DNA of 7,122 nt from CAZWUZ01 sp964637655 [NCBI: uncultured bacterium] (lineage in GTDB: Bacteria > DAOPZR01): NCBI GenBank assembly GCA_964637655.1, contig CAZWUZ010000201.1, positions 1 through 7,122 on the forward strand, in the 5' to 3' direction. Under the pieces are notes generated by a model. The model was given only the letters and a program-made list of their open reading frames with translations, did not search any database and was not told the DNA's origin. Of the stretch, positions 1 through 5,620 are shown piece after piece; position 1 is the stretch's first letter; each line of letters opens with the position of its first letter. Position numbers and translations under genes: made by a program.

Positions 1-2
1 AG

Positions 3-1175
3 GCACGATTTCCCGACAGTCGGGCAGCCGCCTGGCTGACGCTCGCGTTTATGGGCAATTACCTGTTTCTCTATCCGAACCTCGGGGATGTGACGGAATT
101 CCCTTTCGCCCTGCCGCTGCACGCCGCGTTTCTCTGGCTGCTGGCCGTGCGACGGCAGATGCTGGCGATAGTAGTGTCGCTGCTCGCCCTGCTTGTGCAC
201 GAGCAACTGGTCGTGTTGTACGGCTGTTTCGCGCTGTTGCTGCTCACCGGTAGCGAGCGGCGCACGGGCTGGCTGTTGCTCGCGGTTCAGGTTGCAGCAT
301 ACCTGCTGCTGCGCGGCAGCAACCGGATGCTGGGCATCGAGAATGCCTACCGACAGATGTTTGATTTCGCTTTGCTGAGTGACGGCGCAGCATGGCTGGC
401 GACAGCGGGGACGCTGGTGCTGCTCACGGCGCCATTCCTGTTCCTGCCGTGGCGCAACCGGAGCATGCTCGGAGTCGTCGGCATACTGCTGCTTTACCTG
501 CTGTCAGGGCGCAGCGGACGCTATACGTTGTTCCACACGTCGTATGCCGCGTTTCTGCTCCCCCTGTTGCTCTACGGGTTTACCGAGGCGCTGTCACGCC
601 TGCGCTGGCGCGACGGAATGATTGCCTGCCTGCTACCGGTGACCTTGCTCATGATGTGGTACAAGGGCCCGCTGCCGCTTACCTATCGCTACCTGCATGA
701 GCGTTCGCCGCAGAATCTCGCGACCTATACGGCATCGCCGCATGACCGGGAGCGTGCAGCAGCGGTAGCGGCATTGCGTACCCTGCCGGGAAGCGGCGAA
801 CTGACCGTGCTTGCCGGGCATGCACTGTTGCCGGCGCTGGTTGATGTGACCCCGCGCCTGTTTCCACTGTACGGAGCGGCGGAGGAGTTTGCTGCCGGGG
901 CGGATGTCATCATCTACGATGCCTGTGACCCGACACTGGCGTCGCTGTCGGCAGAAGATGCCGAGGCATTGCGCGGTTTGCTGGGGGCAACGGCGGCCCG
1001 ACCTGGGTGGGAAACGCGACAGGCGGGAGAACAGCTGCTGGCACTGGTGCGCGGGTCGGGAACGGCAGGGAAACTGCCATGGTTGCGCGTTGACAACCCG
1101 CTGCCGCTCATAGATACTATGACCGATATGAACAGACAGGTACGGCACCTACGCCATGAGCCACGCTACCGCTGA
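3..1175 (+). CDS. DUF2079-like polytopic membrane protein, possible GT-C glycosyltransferase (5' partial)
   Basis: The frame is open to the left edge of the window, so the N-terminus is missing; the first internal ATG is at 51 and has no convincing ribosome site, and I do not take it as the start. Numbering from that ATG, residues of about 20-200 form at least six hydrophobic segments rich in Leu, Ala and Val, with short basic loops. From about 205 on the protein is soluble. The segment VTPRLFPLY followed by ADVIIYDACD resembles the C-terminal region of DUF2079 membrane proteins, a family thought to be related to GT-C glycosyltransferases that use lipid-linked sugars. That assignment is from memory of the family pattern, not an alignment. 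Its stop lies 20 nt inside the next gene, a GtrB/DPM1-type glycosyltransferase that would make the polyprenyl-phosphate sugar such a protein could use. It could instead be a polymerase-like or hypothetical membrane protein. Confidence 0.6.
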   Translation, partial: ARFPDSRAAAWLTLAFMGNYLFLYPNLGDVTEFPFALPLHAAFLWLLAVRRQMLAIVVSLLALLVHEQLVVLYGCFALLLLTGSERRTGWLLLAVQVAAYLLLRGSNRMLGIENAYRQMFDFALLSDGAAWLATAGTLVLLTAPFLFLPWRNRSMLGVVGILLLYLLSGRSGRYTLFHTSYAAFLLPLLLYGFTEALSRLRWRDGMIACLLPVTLLMMWYKGPLPLTYRYLHERSPQNLATYTASPHDRERAAAVAALRTLPGSGELTVLAGHALLPALVDVTPRLFPLYGAAEEFAAGADVIIYDACDPTLASLSAEDAEALRGLLGATAARPGWETRQAGEQLLALVRGSGTAGKLPWLRVDNPLPLIDTMTDMNRQVRHLRHEPRYR

Positions 1176-2124
1176 CCGGCAACGTCCGGCGGCGCCCTTC
1201 GTCACGGTGATCGTGCCGGTATACAACGAAGAGGAATGCCTGCCGCGGCTGGTGGCGGAACTCGAGCGCGTGCTGCAGGGGTTTCGGCGCGAGTACCTGC
1301 TCGTGCATGGCGGCTGCACGGACGCGACGGCGGCAGTCATCGCGCGCCTGAAAGCGGAGGGGGCACCCGTCAGCAACCTGGAACTGTCGCGCCGCTGCGA
1401 CCAGCAGGTGGCGATCAAGGCGGGCATCGATCACGCGCGGGGCGATGTCGCTGTCATCATGGATGCCGACCTGCAGCATCCGCCGGCGGAACTGCCGGGG
1501 ATGCTGGACGCCTGGCGCGGGGGCATGGACGTGGTGGCGATGATCAAGCGCAACCATCCCGGGCGCCCGCTGTTCAGCCGCATGGCGGCGGCGCTTTTCT
1601 ACCGCCTGTTCAACCTGCTCAGCGACGTGCGCATCGAGCCGGAGGGCTCGGATTTCCGCCTGCTCGACCGTACTGCGATCGACGCGCTGCGCGCCCATCA
1701 CGAAACGCAGCCGTTTATCCGCGGGCTCATCGGCCTGGTCGGTTTCCGCACGACGACGCTGTCGTACGATGTCGCGGTGCGCGCGGCGGGGGCATCGCAT
1801 TACCCGCTGCGGCGGCTGTGGCGTCTCGCGCTCTACGGCATTTACGGGTTCAGCACCGCTCCGCTGCGACTTGCCATCTGGCTGGCAGTTTTGCTGTTGC
1901 TGGGGAGTTGCGGCTATACGCTGGTTAGTTATGTCACAGGGTACGGGCTTGGGAACCTGCTGCCCGGCGCCACGGACAAGATGGTGCTGGGCATGCTCAT
2001 GGTGGCGCTCAACTGCGTGGTGCTTGGTATTCTTGGTATTCACGGCATCTATCTCGCCCGCATTCTCGCCGAATCACGCCGCCGCCCGCTGTACAGCATC
2101 CGCATCTATGACCCCTGCGCCTGA
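1156..2124 (+). CDS. Family 2 glycosyltransferase, DPM1/GtrB/ArnC type, with C-terminal membrane helices
   Basis: A 322-residue protein of the usual length for polyprenyl-phosphate glycosyltransferases, which transfer a sugar from a nucleotide to undecaprenyl phosphate at the inner face of the cytoplasmic membrane. The GT-A fold opens at about residue 16 with VTVIVPVYNEEE. The metal and sugar-nucleotide motif DADLQHPP is at 103-110, and GSDFRLLDR at 164-172 matches the family's conserved core. Two hydrophobic stretches at about 235-260 and 272-300 are the membrane helices typical of the GtrB branch. Oddly, the first nucleotide-binding loop, normally VDDGSTD, reads VHGGCTD at 50-56, and the usual LSRNFGHQ segment reads LSRRCDQQ at 77-84, so activity or donor may differ. 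The gene begins inside the previous one (20-nt overlap) and ends 17 nt inside the next, indicating translational coupling. ATG 1156 is the chosen start; its ribosome site is weak. The fold and family are firm; the substrate is unknown. Confidence 0.9.
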   Translation: MSHATADRQRPAAPFVTVIVPVYNEEECLPRLVAELERVLQGFRREYLLVHGGCTDATAAVIARLKAEGAPVSNLELSRRCDQQVAIKAGIDHARGDVAVIMDADLQHPPAELPGMLDAWRGGMDVVAMIKRNHPGRPLFSRMAAALFYRLFNLLSDVRIEPEGSDFRLLDRTAIDALRAHHETQPFIRGLIGLVGFRTTTLSYDVAVRAAGASHYPLRRLWRLALYGIYGFSTAPLRLAIWLAVLLLLGSCGYTLVSYVTGYGLGNLLPGATDKMVLGMLMVALNCVVLGILGIHGIYLARILAESRRRPLYSIRIYDPCA

Positions 2125-2923
2125 TGCCTGCCGGGTGTGCGGCGGTGTCACCGCTCCGTGGCGGCGCGTGCGCAACTGCGACGTAGCATACTGCGCTGCC
2201 TGTGATTATTATTTCGTGCCAGCTCCCCCGCCCTTTGCCTACGAGTGCGAATATTATCAGGCCCCGGCCGGCAGCAGCGAGGAAAAACTCGGCTATGCTG
2301 ACTACGCGGCGGAGGAGGAGAACGGGCGGGCACAGGCGCGCCTGCGCCTGGATTCGCTGCCGAATGCCGACGGTATGTTGCTCGATGTCGGGTGTGCGTA
2401 CGGATTTTTTGCGGCCGAGGCGCGTGCGGCCGGGCGTACGGTCGCCGGCATGGAGTATTCGCGCTGGGGGTGCGGTGAAGCCGCACGACGCGGAGTGGCG
2501 GTGGCTCGTGCCGACGGCGGGCGGCTGCCGCTGCAGAACGCCTGCTGCGCGCAGGTGACGGCATGGGACGTGTATGAACATGTGCCTGACCCGGGCGCGC
2601 TGGCGCAGGAATGCGCGCGGGTGCTGCGCCCCGGCGGCATGCTGGTGCTTACTACCGGGATTGTCGATTCGCTGGTGTTCCGCCTGCAGGGATCGCGCTG
2701 GCACCTGCTCAAGCCGCCGGAACACCTGTCATTTTTCTCACGGAAAGCGCTGCGCCGCCTGCTGGAACCGGCGGGTTTTATCGTACAGGAGATGCGCACG
2801 GAACCGCAACGGGTGAACCTGTCCTATGTGGCGTGGCGCCTGCGCCTGCCGCTCCGCATGCCGGGGGCGGCGACCATCAACCTGCACGACATCATTCGCG
2901 TCACTGCCCGTCGCGGCGACTGA
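2108..2923 (+). CDS. SAM-dependent class I methyltransferase with N-terminal zinc ribbon
   Basis: The frame is open far upstream inside the glycosyltransferase gene, but ATG 2108 is the sensible start: it gives a 271-residue protein and begins just before the first metal-binding cysteine pair. C8-x2-C11 and C29-x2-C32 form a likely zinc ribbon. The Rossmann methyltransferase core follows: motif I at about 90-102 (LLDVGCAYGFF), an acidic DVYEHVPDP element around 155, and LRPGGMLVLTT, then HLSFFSRKALRRLLEPAGF, which is typical of the Methyltransf_23-type family. Such two-part enzymes often sit in polysaccharide or lipid-glycan clusters and methylate a sugar or small metabolite; here the substrate is not visible. 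It overlaps the upstream glycosyltransferase by 17 nt with no Shine-Dalgarno sequence of its own, so it is probably translated by coupling. Its 3' end overlaps the convergent SGNH hydrolase gene by 23 nt. Confidence 0.88.
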   Translation: MTPAPDACRVCGGVTAPWRRVRNCDVAYCAACDYYFVPAPPPFAYECEYYQAPAGSSEEKLGYADYAAEEENGRAQARLRLDSLPNADGMLLDVGCAYGFFAAEARAAGRTVAGMEYSRWGCGEAARRGVAVARADGGRLPLQNACCAQVTAWDVYEHVPDPGALAQECARVLRPGGMLVLTTGIVDSLVFRLQGSRWHLLKPPEHLSFFSRKALRRLLEPAGFIVQEMRTEPQRVNLSYVAWRLRLPLRMPGAATINLHDIIRVTARRGD

Positions 2924-4013
2924 ACCGCAGGCGTAGCGCCTGCTCACGCAGCTGCTCTGCCATGGCGCGGTTGCCCGCGTCGTTGAGATGACAAACATCG
3001 AGAAAACGCGTCTGCCCCTCATTGGCAAAGACAGTGGTCAGGTCGACGATGCTGTCGCGCGGGGCGCTCCGTTGTACGGCCACATAGTAAGCGGCCAATG
3101 CTTCGTGGGACAGTAGCATGGCACGGGGGATGGCCTGCTCTTCGGCAGTCAACACCGGCTTATGGATAAGCACGGGTTGCAGCACGCTGAGCAGGGGGAG
3201 ATTCTGTCCGCGACTATAGGCGAGGCGCTGCTGCACCTGTGCGAGGTAGAGCGCGGCGGCTTCGTCCGGTGACGGGCGCAGCGGCTCGACGGCGCTGCGG
3301 TTGCGGTTGAGCAGGCGATCGAGCAGGCGCGTGGTGGCGCAGAGATTTGCCACGTTGAGCAAACGCGGGGTGCCATCAGTGAGCGGCGGCACGCCGCGCT
3401 GCAACTGCAGGGCATAGCGCTGGAAGTTCTGCGGCGCGTGTGTTGCACTCCAGGCATCGGCATAGCCGCCCCAGTCGAGGGCATAGGCGGCATCGTTGAA
3501 CCCGTCGTAGAAGATGACCAGGTCGGGTTGGTACCGGTACAAAGAAGAAGTGTAATAGGCAAATTCCTGGTAAGCGGTGTAGCCGCCGACCCCGGCATTG
3601 ATGACTTCACACTTTTCTGTGGCGCGGGTGTCGCTGTTGAGCAGCAGTTCAAGCTGTGCGGGGATGGTCGCCTCGTTGCAGGAGGCGCGGCTGCCGGCCA
3701 CGGTACTCCCGCCGAGCATGATGATGCGGAAGACGTTTGCGGGCTTGCCGACTGATATGGCGGAGGCGGTATCGCTGCGGTTGCTGATAAATCCGTCGGG
3801 TCCGATGCGCAGTTTCCCTTCGTACAACGAATCAGGAATGAAACGGTAGGCGAGGAAGGGGTCGAACTGGTAGCAGGAATCACCCTCGATGCCGCTGACA
3901 GTCGTGGCGGGCGGCCAGAGGGTGCTGACGGCGCGCGCACCGAGTTCGATGACGGACAGCGCCATGATGACGGCAACGATGGAGAAGAAGAGACGCTTCG
4001 TTCGCTGGTCCAT
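2901..4013 (-). CDS. Membrane-anchored SGNH/GDSL-family hydrolase
   Basis: A 370-residue protein starting with a short basic stretch and a hydrophobic helix at about 8-24, a signal anchor that would place the catalytic domain outside the cytoplasmic membrane. All SGNH blocks are present: block I GGSTVAGS with nucleophile Ser103, block II INAGVGGYTAYQE with Gly141, block III GFND with Asn173, and block V DVCHLNDAGN with Asp339 and His342. Members of this superfamily act as esterases or acyl-transfer/deacylation enzymes on glycans and lipids. Next to glycosyltransferase and methyltransferase genes, removal or transfer of an O-acyl group on an extracellular glycan is the best inference. The ATG at 4013 has only a weak purine-rich stretch (AGAAAG) upstream. 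It converges on, and overlaps, the methyltransferase gene. No promoter was evident; the upstream 170 nt are filled by REP-like repeats. The fold is certain, the substrate unknown. Confidence 0.9.
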   Translation of the reverse strand: MDQRTKRLFFSIVAVIMALSVIELGARAVSTLWPPATTVSGIEGDSCYQFDPFLAYRFIPDSLYEGKLRIGPDGFISNRSDTASAISVGKPANVFRIIMLGGSTVAGSRASCNEATIPAQLELLLNSDTRATEKCEVINAGVGGYTAYQEFAYYTSSLYRYQPDLVIFYDGFNDAAYALDWGGYADAWSATHAPQNFQRYALQLQRGVPPLTDGTPRLLNVANLCATTRLLDRLLNRNRSAVEPLRPSPDEAAALYLAQVQQRLAYSRGQNLPLLSVLQPVLIHKPVLTAEEQAIPRAMLLSHEALAAYYVAVQRSAPRDSIVDLTTVFANEGQTRFLDVCHLNDAGNRAMAEQLREQALRLRFSRRDGQ

Positions 4014-4028
4014 GTTCTTTCTTGTGCC

Positions 4029-4097
4029 GTCACTCCCGAATTATGTAATCGGGAGTCCACTGATTCTGGATCCCCGATAGAACAATTCGGGGATGAC
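4029..4097. repeat. REP-like inverted doublet (two 32-nt palindromic units, opposite orientation)
   Basis: Unit A1 (4029-4060) contains ACTCCCGA-N9-TCGGGAGT and unit B1 (4066-4097) contains ATCCCCGA-N9-TCGGGGAT. Each can form an 8-bp stem with a 9-nt loop. B1 read on the minus strand aligns with A1 along its whole 32 nt (both start GTCA, continue through CCCGAATT and end in ATCGGG, two purines and TCCA), so the two are inverted copies of one element five nt apart. This is the arrangement of paired REP or BIME elements and of dRS3-like dispersed repeats. It sits 16 nt upstream of the SGNH hydrolase start. Confidence 0.8.
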
Positions 4098-4110
4098 TAC
4101 TGAATTTGTC

Positions 4111-4142
4111 GTCTCTCCCGAGTTGTGTCATCGGGAGTCCAC
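4111..4142. repeat. REP-like 32-nt unit, third copy (A2)
   Basis: This copy has the same orientation as the unit at 4029-4060: CTCCCGA-N9-TCGGGAG followed by TCCAC, with the 9-nt loop changed. It lies 82 nt from the first copy, which suggests the doublet was duplicated as a block and has since diverged. Confidence 0.75.
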
Positions 4143-4155
4143 TGACTGATAAAAC

Positions 4156-4180
4156 CTGGATCCCCAATAGAACGAATAAC
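4156..4180. repeat. Decayed REP-like half unit (B2)
   Basis: The stretch CTGGATCCCCAATAGAACGA matches the left part of the unit at 4066-4097 with single-base differences, but the right arm TCGGGGAT is missing. Together with the copy at 4111 it looks like an eroded second inverted doublet. Confidence 0.65.
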
Positions 4181-4244
4181 GCTCAGCGGGTGCTGTTGTT
4201 TTACGCGCACGCTGCCACGCGAAGTTAGCCGCCGTGGATTCTGA

Positions 4245-4439
4245 TCAGCCAGTTGCTGTTGAATTATGGACAGACGTTTGGGGAACGGAGATTTTCCGGC
4301 CCGGCAAGCTGACAACTGCATGGCCGGACTTTTTTTCGATGTGTTGCAGATCGTCGCAGATTTTTGTCAGATCACCACCACATTTGACCGTATGTTCCAT
4401 ACGATGTTTGCGGACTTCTTCAACAATCGGGTCTTTCAT
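4245..4439 (-). CDS. Small partner of PIN protein, putative antitoxin
   Basis: A 64-residue acidic/basic protein starting MKDPIVEEVRKHRMEH, with a central DLTKICDDL segment and VVSLPGRK near the end. I recall short proteins with this start and layout, annotated as hypothetical and found beside PIN-domain genes; no named domain is visible. The frame is open further upstream to 4484, but the ATG at 4439 is chosen because it overlaps the PIN gene stop as ATGA and matches the remembered family start. The 4-nt overlap implies obligate translational coupling to the toxin-like gene. If it is an antitoxin, the order is toxin first, the reverse of classical vapBC. The N-terminal two-thirds look helical and could include the PIN-binding segment; this is inference. 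Confidence 0.72.
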   Translation of the reverse strand: MKDPIVEEVRKHRMEHTVKCGGDLTKICDDLQHIEKKSGHAVVSLPGRKISVPQTSVHNSTATG

Positions 4440-4927
4440 TGGTTGGCCTCCAATAATTCTCCAGGCGAACAAATTTCGGGACAAACATATCCTGCATTTT
4501 CGACACAGCGCCGCAACAACGCACTGGTAAACGGATTATGGAGGTGTGCGTAATTCCAAGTCAGTAAAATATCAATGCCGTGGCGTGCCGCAACGGCAAC
4601 GTGCAGCGCATCCTCCGGATATTCATTGGGGACACCACCACCGACAATAATTGCCCGCGCCAATATTTTTGCGTCATCGTCAATCGCTAACAACTTAAAG
4701 TCGACCATGGCTGCCAGTCGTTTGCCGGCTTGTTCGACGTCGCCCTTTCCCGCCTCGTCCAATACCAAGGCGGAAATATATGATTCAAATTCGTTGGCTA
4801 ATTTCGGCCAGAGTTCTCGCGTTTCTTCCTGGTGGCCTGCAATGATTAAGTCCCGATGCGGTCTCGCGGTGAAATAACTAACCACGGTGGTTTCGATATA
4901 TACTTTTCGTTTTAATATGTCGACCAT
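4436..4927 (-). CDS. PIN-domain protein, VapC-like ribonuclease toxin
   Basis: PIN-domain proteins are Mg-dependent RNases, and the VapC type cleaves tRNA or rRNA when freed from its antitoxin. This 163-residue protein shows the family layout: YIETTVVSYF at 10-19 with Glu12 in the place of the first catalytic Asp, Glu58 in LDEAGKGD, Asp106 in PEDALHVAVAARHGID, and TWNYAHLHN at 123-131 with Asn125 in the fourth acidic position. The Glu-for-Asp start and TWN end are, to my recollection, normal for one PIN subgroup rather than decay. The longest frame begins at a GTG at 4936, but ATG 4927 has AGGTGA five nt upstream and is preferred. The gene is visibly lower in GC than its neighbours, consistent with transfer. 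It is preceded by a near-consensus promoter and overlaps the downstream 64-aa partner by 4 nt. Confidence 0.88.
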   Translation of the reverse strand: MVDILKRKVYIETTVVSYFTARPHRDLIIAGHQEETRELWPKLANEFESYISALVLDEAGKGDVEQAGKRLAAMVDFKLLAIDDDAKILARAIIVGGGVPNEYPEDALHVAVAARHGIDILLTWNYAHLHNPFTSALLRRCVENAGYVCPEICSPGELLEANQ

Positions 4928-4932
4928 ATCAG

Positions 4933-4938
4933 TCACCT
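4933..4938 (-). promoter_or_regulatory. Ribosome binding site deciding the PIN gene start
   Basis: AGGTGA on the minus strand, five nt before ATG 4927. It contains the GTG of the longer frame, so the ATG start is favoured over the GTG at 4936. Confidence 0.7.
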
Positions 4939-4944
4939 ACTATG

Positions 4945-4973
4945 ATTGTACCGTCTTATTAGCTCACTGTCAA
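4945..4973 (-). promoter_or_regulatory. Sigma70-type promoter of the PIN/partner operon
   Basis: On the minus strand a perfect TTGACA (-35, 4968-4973) is separated by exactly 17 nt from TACAAT (-10, 4945-4950). Transcription would start near 4938-4940, right at the AGGTGA ribosome site, so the leader would be only about 10 nt. The promoter lies in the gap after the YgiT-type gene, so the PIN pair is its own transcription unit. Confidence 0.75.
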
Positions 4974-5030
4974 GAAGTTATCGGGTTCATCGCAGCATGG
5001 CTAACAACTCAACGGACTGTATGCGAGCTG

Positions 5031-5276
5031 TCAGGCGGCATAGCGGAGAATCTCGACTTCCGCCCCCTTGCGCACGGCTTCTTCAGCCCGGGCAAGCACT
5101 TCCCGGGTGATGGCTTCAGACAGGAAATACTCGCCGCAATTGTCGCACACCTCAGCCGGCACATCCTTGATAACCACCGTTGTTGAACCGCGCTGCAGGG
5201 TGACAGTGACCGTACCTGCGGCGGTTTCACCGGTGCGGCAAATTGAACAGAGCATGGGGAAATCACTGCCGGTCAT
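5031..5276 (-). CDS. YgiT-type zinc-finger protein, MqsA-like antitoxin
   Basis: With the start at 5276 the protein has 81 residues. CSIC near residue 10 and CDNC about 33 residues later form the four-Cys zinc site of the YgiT/MqsA N-terminal domain, separated by a beta-rich stretch (TVTVTLQRG) and IKDVPAEVCDNCGEYFLSE, the family signature. A short helix, AITREVLARAEEAVRKGAEV, follows. There is no C-terminal HTH domain, so it is the short version that is usually half of a type II toxin-antitoxin pair with a small DUF4258/MqsR-like toxin. No such toxin is adjacent. ATG 5297 and ATG 5255 are alternatives; 5276 is chosen for GAGGA eight nt upstream, whereas 5255 begins directly before the first Cys like many relatives. 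It overlaps the stop of the upstream small frame by 14 nt, so the two are probably one operon. Confidence 0.82.
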   Translation of the reverse strand: MTGSDFPMLCSICRTGETAAGTVTVTLQRGSTTVVIKDVPAEVCDNCGEYFLSEAITREVLARAEEAVRKGAEVEILRYAA

Positions 5277-5422
5277 ACACAGAGTCCTCAGGGGCATACT
5301 GCGCGAGCATTGCCGCTGTGGCTGCCTGCTGCCACACCGTTACTTCATCGTCATCCGGGATGGCAATGTCACCCAAGGTACTCCTCCAGGGAAGACCAGA
5401 TAGACTGCAGTTTGATATCCAT
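5263..5422 (-). pseudogene. Small antitoxin-like gene split by a +1 frameshift
   Basis: ATG 5422, with AGTAGG six nt upstream, opens a frame of 17 codons (starting MDIKLQSIW, ending SSLEEYLG) that stops at UGA 5371-5369. Reading one base further on at GGG-UGA-C continues as DIAIPDDDE, then VTVWQQAATAAMLAQYAPED, to a UGA at 5263. The joined 52-residue product looks like one small acidic antitoxin-type protein: the tail Q-Q-A-A...YAPEDSVYD resembles the C-terminal ends of VapB/DUF2281-like antitoxins that wrap the toxin. That family link is from memory and weak. It overlaps the YgiT-type gene by 14 nt. It may be a one-base insertion in the GGG run, a programmed +1 shift, or a shorter gene starting at TTG 5376, which has GGAGGAG four nt upstream. 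Confidence 0.55.
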
Positions 5423-5466
5423 TTGGTGCCTACTGATAACCCTGTCCACGCGCTGTCCTGGCGCGA

Positions 5467-5488
5467 CTCCTGCGGCTCCTTGCAGGAG
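5467..5488. repeat. Imperfectly nested inverted repeat upstream of the small antitoxin-like ORF
   Basis: CTCCTGC (5467-5473) pairs with GCAGGAG (5482-5488) around an 8-nt loop, and a competing pairing CTCCT (5476-5480) with AGGAG (5484-5488) shares the right arm. It lies about 45 nt upstream of ATG 5422 on the minus strand and could be a leader hairpin or a binding site for the operon's antitoxin. Function is unproven. Confidence 0.35.
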
Positions 5489-5517
5489 AATTGAAGCCAC
5501 CTGCCGCTGCGCGGCTT

Positions 5518-5541
5518 CCTCTCCCGCAGCAGCGGGAGAGG
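5518..5541. repeat. Perfect 10-bp palindrome, CTCTCCC type
   Basis: CCTCTCCCGC, a 4-nt loop AGCA, then GCGGGAGAGG: a perfect 10-bp stem. No T-tract follows on either strand, so it is not an intrinsic terminator. Its arms resemble those of the terminator hairpin at 5627-5652, suggesting a second family of dispersed palindromes. Confidence 0.6.
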
Positions 5542-5569
5542 GGCAACATGTGAAGAACGACTGCAACTG

Positions 5570-5601
5570 CTGGATCCCCGATAGAATAATTCGGGGATGA
5601 C
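5570..5601. repeat. REP-like 32-nt unit (B3), near-identical to the copy at 4066-4097
   Basis: ATCCCCGA-N9-TCGGGGAT within the same 32-nt context (CTGGA on the left, GAC on the right). It differs from the unit at 4066-4097 by one base in the loop and has the same orientation. The two copies bracket the toxin-antitoxin genes in direct orientation. Confidence 0.8.
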
Positions 5602-5620
5602 GACAAAGTATGACGAAATG

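Noticed and set aside
1117-2043. Minus-strand open frame of 308 codons opposite the glycosyltransferase gene
   Set aside because: It is rich in Arg, His and Gln, shows no domain and lies opposite a gene with clear family motifs; long antisense frames are common at this GC content.
3149-4060. Minus-strand frame of 303 codons overlapping the SGNH gene
   Set aside because: Its Ser/Pro/Arg/Cys-rich composition is that of a frame-shifted shadow; the SGNH frame carries all catalytic blocks.
4029-4180. CRISPR array
   Set aside because: The units are palindromic, alternate in orientation, diverge from each other and have irregular, very short spacing; no spacers of uniform length exist.
4097-4321. 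Minus-strand 74-codon frame
   Set aside because: It translates REP-like repeats and the 3' part of the PIN partner in the wrong frame.
4439-4484. Upstream extension of the 64-aa PIN partner
   Set aside because: The extra 15 residues would lie entirely within the PIN gene, and the ATGA overlap at 4436-4439 gives a better start.
5518-5541. Intrinsic terminator
   Set aside because: The stem is strong but no T-run follows on either strand.
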